Assembly: GCA_903820565.1 (NCBI GenBank)
Contig: CAIJHZ010000081.1
Coordinates: 1 to 18,790, forward strand
DNA from: an uncultured Actinomycetes bacterium
GTDB taxonomy: Bacteria; Actinomycetota; Actinomycetes; Nanopelagicales; Nanopelagicaceae
Length of the DNA stretch: 18,790 nt
Direction of reading: 5' to 3'
Positions within the stretch are counted from its first letter, which is position 1. Each line of letters opens with the position of its first letter. The notes under the pieces are model-generated. The model searched no databases. It saw only the letters and a list, made by a program, of their open reading frames with translations, and had not been told where the DNA came from. Positions 14,075 through 18,790 of the stretch are shown here, in pieces. A program made the position numbers and the translations under genes.

Positions 14075-15126
14075 GAACTAATTCTCTCATAAGCAGCATC
14101 GAGTTCGGCGGAGGTTAAATCCTCAAGTCTAATTGTTGTACCAATGCCACTTAGTGCTACAAATCTGATGGTTTTACCGCGAGCTTTCTTATCTAAGGCC
14201 AGCAAAGGCGTAAGTTTTTGCCACGCATTTCGGTCAAATCTAACTGGTAATTGGTAGGCCAACAAAATTGTTCGATGAAGCTCTAATTCAGATTGTGAAA
14301 TCAAATTACGAGCTGCAGCTAATTCAGCGGCATAGACCAAACCAATAGCAACGGCTTCTCCATGGCGTAATTGATATTTAGAATGCATTTCGATCGCATG
14401 CCCCAATGTGTGCCCATAATTCAAAGCCTCCCGAGCAAAACTTTCCTTAAAATCGGCTGAGACAACATTTGCTTTGACTGTGATCGCACGTTGGATCAAT
14501 GCAGAGATAGCAGCTGTATTCTCGCGTAATGAGGCAACGCTATGTTGTGAAGCGAGTTCAAGAATTGCACGATCTGCAATAAACCCACACTTGATCACTT
14601 CCGCCATACCAGCTGCCATGTCACGATCAGACAACGTCCTTAAGAATTCTGTATCTATAAGTACAGCTACTGGCGAATGAAAAGCACCGATCAAGTTCTT
14701 TCCGTAATCAGAATTAATACCAGTTTTGCCGCCTACCGAAGCATCAACCATTCCAGCTAATGAGGTTGGAACCGCAATCCAATCCAACCCTCGTAGCCAT
14801 GATGCGGCTATAAATCCCGCCAAATCAGTTATCGCTCCCCCACCAATTCCCACGATCAAATCCGAACGGGTAAAACCTGCTGCTCCCAACCAATTCCACA
14901 CCTTTGTGAGAGTAGCGATGCTTTTGGCTTCTTCTCCATCTGGTACCTCAAAGACATGAAGTTCGGAATCTAGGTTTCTAAGGGTTGCTAGATCTGGTGA
15001 GAAGTTCGCAGAAACCAAAACCGCGACCCTTGTTCGGTCAATACATCTATCAGCTAGGTCCTTGGTCCAAGAATTCGAAATCACGACGGGATAACAGTGC
15101 TCAGCATTTACTGTAATGGTCGTCAT
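14071..15126 (-). CDS. aroB: 3-dehydroquinate synthase
   Basis: AroB converts DAHP to 3-dehydroquinate using NAD+ and a divalent metal. The 351 residues contain the NAD-binding GIGGGAITDLAGFIAA (93-108), VPTSLAGMVDASVGGKTGIN (119-138), KNLIGAFHSP (143-152) and metal ligands E176 (GMAEVIKCG), H239 (NYGHTLGHAIE) and H255 (LRHGEAVAIG). H243 is the equivalent of the catalytic histidine; the 16-residue spacing of the two metal histidines matches the Aspergillus enzyme. The start overlaps aroK and the stop overlaps aroQ, each by ATGA, so the three are tightly coupled. Confidence 0.97.
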   Translation of the reverse strand: MTTITVNAEHCYPVVISNSWTKDLADRCIDRTRVAVLVSANFSPDLATLRNLDSELHVFEVPDGEEAKSIATLTKVWNWLGAAGFTRSDLIVGIGGGAITDLAGFIAASWLRGLDWIAVPTSLAGMVDASVGGKTGINSDYGKNLIGAFHSPVAVLIDTEFLRTLSDRDMAAGMAEVIKCGFIADRAILELASQHSVASLRENTAAISALIQRAITVKANVVSADFKESFAREALNYGHTLGHAIEMHSKYQLRHGEAVAIGLVYAAELAAARNLISQSELELHRTILLAYQLPVRFDRNAWQKLTPLLALDKKARGKTIRFVALSGIGTTIRLEDLTSAELDAAYERISS

Positions 15127-15626
15127 GACACCATCGATTCGATAATTGAGACTATTTCGTCTACGGTCATATCATCTACTTTAATAGATTCGGATGCGAG
15201 TTTCTCGTAAATTGGTCGCCGTTGATCCGAGAGCGCCTGCCATTGTGCACGAGGATTACCAAGAAGTAACGGCCGATCCCGATTGAAACCCACACGAGGC
15301 GCTGCCGTTGCTAAGGAAACATCTAGGAATATGATGATTGAATCCGATGAAAGCAAAGCTTCCTGAGCCCGTTGAGATATTGGTGCTCCTCCGCCAAGAC
15401 TTATAACTGCAGAAGGTTCAAGAAGAACTTCTTGTAGTGTTTCAAATTCTATTCCGCGGAAATACTCTTCCCCATCTTCAACGAAAATATCAGTAATGCG
15501 TTTTGATTCCTTCATTTCAATTAAGGTATCTGTGTCAACCAATGGCCACTGAAGATGAGCCGCAAGGGCACGACCAACCGTACTTTTTCCACTTCCTGGT
15601 GCACCAATTAAAACAATGCGCGTCAT
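15123..15626 (-). CDS. aroK: shikimate kinase
   Basis: AroK phosphorylates shikimate at the 3-hydroxyl with ATP. The 167-residue P-loop kinase shows Walker A GAPGSGKST (8-16), the shikimate-binding DTDTLIE (31-37) with D33, R57 in YFRGIEFETL (55-64), GGG (78-80) in SLGGGAP and the lid arginine R116 in NRDRPLL (115-121). It follows aroC by 8 bases and overlaps aroB by ATGA. Length and motifs are ordinary. Confidence 0.96.
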   Translation of the reverse strand: MTRIVLIGAPGSGKSTVGRALAAHLQWPLVDTDTLIEMKESKRITDIFVEDGEEYFRGIEFETLQEVLLEPSAVISLGGGAPISQRAQEALLSSDSIIIFLDVSLATAAPRVGFNRDRPLLLGNPRAQWQALSDQRRPIYEKLASESIKVDDMTVDEIVSIIESMVS

Positions 15627-15634
15627 AGTGCGAT

Positions 15635-16816
15635 TTACTTGAAGTTCAAATTTGCTATGTAGGAATCAAAGTTACGACGAGTCTCAGATACCGAATCGCC
15701 ACCAAACTTTTCGAGAACCACCTCAGCTAATACAAGAGCAACCATCGCTTCAGCTACGACTCCTGCCGCTGGCACTGCGCACACATCGGATCTTTGATTA
15801 ATTGCTTTTGCAGCCTCGCCTGTCGCAACATCTATCGTGTCTAACGCCTTTGGAACTGTAGAAATAGGCTTCATCGCAGCACGAACCCGCAGAATTTCTC
15901 CATTAGACATTCCGCCTTCAGTACCACCCGCACGATCAGTGCGACGAATAATTTTTCCGGTTGCATCCTTTTCGATTTCATCGTGAGCCACTGATCCACG
16001 TCGAGTCGCCGTTTTGAAGCCATCTCCAATTTCGACACCTTTAATTGCTTGAATGCCCATTACAGCACCAGCTAATTTCGAATCCAAACGTCTATCCCAA
16101 TGAACATGAGAGCCCAACCCAGGCGGCATATTGAAAGCCAGCACTTCTACAACTCCACCCAACGTATCGCCGTCTCTATGCGCATTTTCAATTTCAGTAA
16201 TCATCTGTGCGCTGGTTTCTTTGTCAGCGCATCTCACTGGATCTTCATCAATGATTGCCATGTCGCCTGCTTGTGGCAAAGCAGCATCATCGGCCACTCG
16301 CACAGAGCCAATCGAAAGTACGTGACTGAGAATTGTTATACCGACCGTTTGTTCTAGAAAATTTCGAGCAACAGCACCAAGTGCAACACGGGCAGCGGTT
16401 TCGCGTGCACTCGCACGTTCTAATATCGCTCGTGCATCATCCAAATCATATTTCTGCATTCCTACTAAATCAGCATGACCAGGACGTGGCCGTGTCAACG
16501 GCGCATTGCGAGCTAAATCTTTAATCTCTTCATCGGGGACTGGATCAGCAGACATCACCTTTTCCCACTTAGGCCACTCTGAATTGCCAACTTGAATAGC
16601 AATTGGACCACCCTGAGTTAAGCCAAGACGCACGCCACCAAGGATTGTGACTTTATCTGCCTCAAAGTTCTGTCGGGCTCCTCGACCAACACCCAAACGG
16701 CGACGTTGCAGATGAAAATCGATATCTGCAGTCGTGATCGTTACAGATGCGGGTATTCCTTCCACTATGGCACTGAGAGCCTGGCCATGTGATTCACCAG
16801 CTGTTAACCAACGCAT
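15635..16816 (-). CDS. aroC: chorismate synthase
   Basis: AroC makes chorismate from EPSP, the last common step to the aromatic amino acids and folate, and needs reduced FMN. The 393-residue protein has MRWLTAGESHG (1-11) with the catalytic His, RRRLGVGRGARQ (37-48), the PRPGHADLVGMQKY segment, the family signature ERASARETAARVALGAVA, DRAGGTEGGMSNGE, and the C-terminal VCAVPAAGVVAEAMVALVLA. It starts 25 bases after the prepilin peptidase stop and lacks an obvious Shine-Dalgarno; the start is set by the family N-terminus. The flavin reductase that a monofunctional enzyme needs is not in this window. Confidence 0.97.
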   Translation of the reverse strand: MRWLTAGESHGQALSAIVEGIPASVTITTADIDFHLQRRRLGVGRGARQNFEADKVTILGGVRLGLTQGGPIAIQVGNSEWPKWEKVMSADPVPDEEIKDLARNAPLTRPRPGHADLVGMQKYDLDDARAILERASARETAARVALGAVARNFLEQTVGITILSHVLSIGSVRVADDAALPQAGDMAIIDEDPVRCADKETSAQMITEIENAHRDGDTLGGVVEVLAFNMPPGLGSHVHWDRRLDSKLAGAVMGIQAIKGVEIGDGFKTATRRGSVAHDEIEKDATGKIIRRTDRAGGTEGGMSNGEILRVRAAMKPISTVPKALDTIDVATGEAAKAINQRSDVCAVPAAGVVAEAMVALVLAEVVLEKFGGDSVSETRRNFDSYIANLNFK

Positions 16817-16841
16817 GTGCGTATTCTTGCAGATAACTGCG

Positions 16842-17231
16842 CTATCTCGGAGCCAAATAACTTATAAGCCCCACGAAAATACTTGGTGCGAGGGGTAATT
16901 TTGCTGGGATTGCGCGATTAATTGCGGTGAGTACCACTATATGAACCATAGCCACAATAAATACATATGCGATGAAGACTGTTGCACTCAAATTGTGTGT
17001 GGCCATGATCAATGCCAAGAGTTTGATATCACCCATACCCGTACCAAGTATCAGCAGAAAGACAAGTATCACTAGAAAAATAGAAAGCTCTATTACCTCG
17101 CCAAATCCATGCAACACCAGATGAATCAAAGCTACATAGGAAAGAATCTTCGTGTAGATATTAGGAATCACAAAGGTACTTAGATCTGCGATACATACGG
17201 GCACAACAAGTGCAAAAAGTACGAGATCCAT
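16842..17231 (-). CDS. minimal A24-family prepilin peptidase
   Basis: This is a small integral membrane aspartic protease of the type IV leader peptidase family (PF01478-like), 129 residues, almost entirely hydrophobic with four to five likely membrane segments. Both active-site aspartates are visible: D16 in ADLSTFVIPN (15-24) and D68 in the GxGD motif GTGMGDIKLLA (63-73). The N-terminal methyltransferase domain of full PilD proteins is absent, as in TadV/CpaA-type peptidases that process Flp/Tad pilins. No pilin or secretion gene is in the window. I recall a similar gene next to aroE/aroC in Mycobacterium and other actinobacteria, so the position is inherited. ATG 17231 is the likely start; an in-frame TTG at 17246 after GAGAG is possible. 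Its substrate cannot be told from here. Confidence 0.82.
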   Translation of the reverse strand: MDLVLFALVVPVCIADLSTFVIPNIYTKILSYVALIHLVLHGFGEVIELSIFLVILVFLLILGTGMGDIKLLALIMATHNLSATVFIAYVFIVAMVHIVVLTAINRAIPAKLPLAPSIFVGLISYLAPR

Positions 17232-17276
17232 GATGCCACGGTACAACTCTCACAACACTACAAATAAGCCTGTGGA

Positions 17277-18083
17277 TTAAGAGAGGGCTTTTTCACCAGC
17301 CGTGCGCAGCAATTGAGCCATTTCAAATCTATTAACCGAGCGGGATGAAAATAATTCAACCTGCGAAATTGCTTGATGGATCAATAAATCTAATCCATCG
17401 ATTCCATAACCGCCGGCATTCCTCCATTTGGATAATAAGGCTGTTGGCCAAGGATTATAAAGGACTTCAAAAAATGTTGCCGATACTGTTTCAATTTGAT
17501 CCAGAAATACCGAAGCGACATCTGATGGTGTTGTGTTGACAACTAGATCGTAACTTTCAAAATCAATTGGTGATTCCCACGGAACGAAATCAAATGTTAG
17601 ATGGAGTCCAGAGCTTCTAATCGATTTTTCGCGATCTGGATTACGATTAACTACCGTTACCTTTTCACTAACTCCGTCACACGCCGCAACAACCGCTCTC
17701 GCGGTAGCACCAGCACCGATAATCAAGATACTTCCTTGAGCATTTCGATTGTGGGATTGCAGCGCAAATGAAAACCCCTCGACATCGGTACTCGTAAGAC
17801 CCCATTTGCCATCAATTTTCTGGACGGTGTTTCCGCTTTGAATTTTACGCGCGATATCTGTGACTGAATCAGCAATAGTTAATGCTTCTTCTTTAAGGGG
17901 CATTGTTAACGAAAGGTTATTGAGTTGTGATCCCTCACCGTTCAGAAAACTTCGTAATTGACCTGATTGAACTTCGTAGGATGAATATGTCGCTTTGACG
18001 CCCAAAAACTCATATGCCGTCTGATGCAACAGAGGGCTAAGTGAATGCAAAATAGGTGAACCCAAGACACCAGCAACAATCAT
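17277..18083 (-). CDS. aroE: shikimate dehydrogenase (NADP-dependent)
   Basis: AroE reduces 3-dehydroshikimate to shikimate. From ATG 18083 the protein has 268 residues: substrate domain with GVLGSPILHSLSPLLHQTAY (5-24), NNLSLTMPLKEEA with the catalytic Lys, SGNTVQK and TSTDVEGF with the catalytic Asp; then a Rossmann domain with IIGAGATARAVVAA and VNRNPDRE, and the C-terminal GLDLLIHQAISQVELF. Relative to common family motifs, NVTIPxK reads NLSLTMPLK and NTD reads STD, both mild substitutions. ATG 18083 overlaps the mltG stop as ATGA and places GSPILHS near the N-terminus as usual. The frame is open further upstream inside mltG, but that start would add 15 unlikely residues. Confidence 0.94.
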   Translation of the reverse strand: MIVAGVLGSPILHSLSPLLHQTAYEFLGVKATYSSYEVQSGQLRSFLNGEGSQLNNLSLTMPLKEEALTIADSVTDIARKIQSGNTVQKIDGKWGLTSTDVEGFSFALQSHNRNAQGSILIIGAGATARAVVAACDGVSEKVTVVNRNPDREKSIRSSGLHLTFDFVPWESPIDFESYDLVVNTTPSDVASVFLDQIETVSATFFEVLYNPWPTALLSKWRNAGGYGIDGLDLLIHQAISQVELFSSRSVNRFEMAQLLRTAGEKALS

Positions 18084-18790
18084 TTGAATGCACCTGCCTT
18101 TCGGTTCTTTTCGTACAGTGCCTTCCACGAGTTGAACTCATCAATGGATTTCGTGAACCGGGTGTCCCCAGGTGCAACTGTAATGAAGTACAACCAGTCC
18201 CCGACGGCAGGTTTTAACGCAGCCGTCATTGCCGCGACCCCTGGACTTCCGATTGGACCCGGAGGCAGACCGTACTTTTTGTAGGTGTTGTATGGTGAAT
18301 TTATCAAGGTTGATTGAGTACTCAAAAAAATCTGACCGCGCACCTTCTTGATGTAATGCACCGTTGAATCCATTTGTAATGGCATTCCAATAGCTAAGCG
18401 GTTGTAAATCACTCTCGAAACCTTTGCGAAATCCTTTTCATCTCCCTCTGCCTGCACTATCGAGGCAATCGTTAATAGCTGTGCTGCACTAAATTTCTTA
18501 CTACCAAGCAATATTAGTTGCGCACTTTCCTCGGAAGTAAAACGATCAATCATCGCCTGCACTGCCGCAGTTGCCGATGTGCCTTTCGCAAAGCTGTATT
18601 GAGCAGGAAAAAGTAGACCCTCAACCTGACTAAATCCCTTAGGTAATTTTGCTACGGTAAAGGCTTTTGAAATATCTTTTGAAGAGAATCCGTAGGCAAC
18701 GAGAGCTGTGAAGACTTCACTCTTCCAGCCACCTTCAAAAATCCTGATTAGATTAGGAATGCGATTTGGATCCAACAGTTGCTCAAGGGC
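18080..18790 (-). CDS. mltG: endolytic murein transglycosylase MltG, 5' end outside window
   Basis: MltG is a membrane-anchored lytic transglycosylase that cleaves nascent glycan strands and is thought to end peptidoglycan polymerisation. The 236 visible residues are the periplasm-side C-terminal part. They show EGLLFPAQYSF, the catalytic-region LLTIASIVQAEGDEKD with its conserved Glu, RVIYNRLAIGMPLQMDSTVHY, SPYNTYKKYGLPPGPIGSPG and a final YFITVAPGDTRFTKSIDEF. The frame continues through the right edge (ALEQLLDPNRIPNLIRIFEG), so the N-terminal cytoplasmic tail and membrane helix lie outside. It overlaps aroE by ATGA. The mltG-aroE pairing is standard in actinobacteria. Confidence 0.95.
   Translation of the reverse strand, partial: ALEQLLDPNRIPNLIRIFEGGWKSEVFTALVAYGFSSKDISKAFTVAKLPKGFSQVEGLLFPAQYSFAKGTSATAAVQAMIDRFTSEESAQLILLGSKKFSAAQLLTIASIVQAEGDEKDFAKVSRVIYNRLAIGMPLQMDSTVHYIKKVRGQIFLSTQSTLINSPYNTYKKYGLPPGPIGSPGVAAMTAALKPAVGDWLYFITVAPGDTRFTKSIDEFNSWKALYEKNRKAGAFK

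Noticed and set aside
18084..18128. Upstream extension of aroE to 18128
   Set aside because: It would add 15 residues inside mltG not expected in AroE; ATG 18083 forms the usual ATGA overlap.
18080..18775. A short complete gene starting with TTG at 18775
   Set aside because: The frame stays open to the window edge and the upstream residues continue the MltG pattern, so this is a 5'-truncated gene, not a short one.

Overview
The window is a densely packed stretch of bacterial chromosome, almost certainly from an actinobacterium (Actinomycetota). The evidence is gene content and order: an actinobacterial-type IHF (mIHF) next to gmk, rpoZ and coaBC; a BldD-family regulator between pyrR and nusB; an EF-P with the actinobacterial PGKGP loop; and mltG-aroE-prepilin peptidase-aroC-aroK-aroB-aroQ-efp-nusB. 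Base composition by eye is in the mid-40s % GC, low for the phylum. Intergenic space is almost absent, and most neighbours abut or overlap by 1-8 bases. A small-genome planktonic lineage such as the Nanopelagicales (acI group) is my best guess; this is inference and was not tested by any search.

Layout. All genes but one are on the minus strand, so transcription runs from high to low coordinates. (1) 18790-13640: mltG (5' end outside the window), aroE, a minimal A24 prepilin peptidase, aroC, aroK, aroB, aroQ. These supply shikimate-pathway steps from 3-dehydroquinate formation to chorismate; aroG/aroF and aroA are not here. (2) 13554-12572: efp and nusB. (3) 12112-12585, plus strand: a BldD-like regulator that keeps the RGD-x8-RxxD cyclic-di-GMP motif. 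It converges on nusB with a 14-base 3' overlap and diverges from pyrR. (4) 11987-2346: pyrR-pyrB-pyrC-carA-carB-pyrK-pyrD-pyrF. This is the Bacillus pyr operon order without pyrP and pyrE, and covers every step from bicarbonate and glutamine to UMP except orotate phosphoribosyltransferase. A consensus PyrR-binding hairpin directly abuts the pyrR Shine-Dalgarno, which predicts translational feedback. (5) 2324-1: mIHF-gmk and rpoZ-coaBC.

The most unusual part is the last block. In other actinobacteria mihF, gmk, rpoZ and coaBC are four consecutive genes. Here they form two continuous reading frames: an mIHF-guanylate kinase fusion, and an RNA polymerase omega-CoaBC fusion running off the left edge. 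Each joins a nucleoid or transcription protein to a metabolic enzyme. The mIHF-Gmk junction contains an in-frame ATG preceded by GAGGAG, so free Gmk may also be made; the omega-CoaBC junction has no such signal. A second notable point is that the actinobacterial pyr locus carries a class 1B dihydroorotate dehydrogenase pair (PyrD+PyrK) and a short type 1 PyrF, where Mycobacterium and Streptomyces have class 2 PyrD and type 2 PyrF.

No tRNA, rRNA, CRISPR, insertion sequence, phage gene or intrinsic terminator was recognised. No stretch above about 125 bases lacks a gene.
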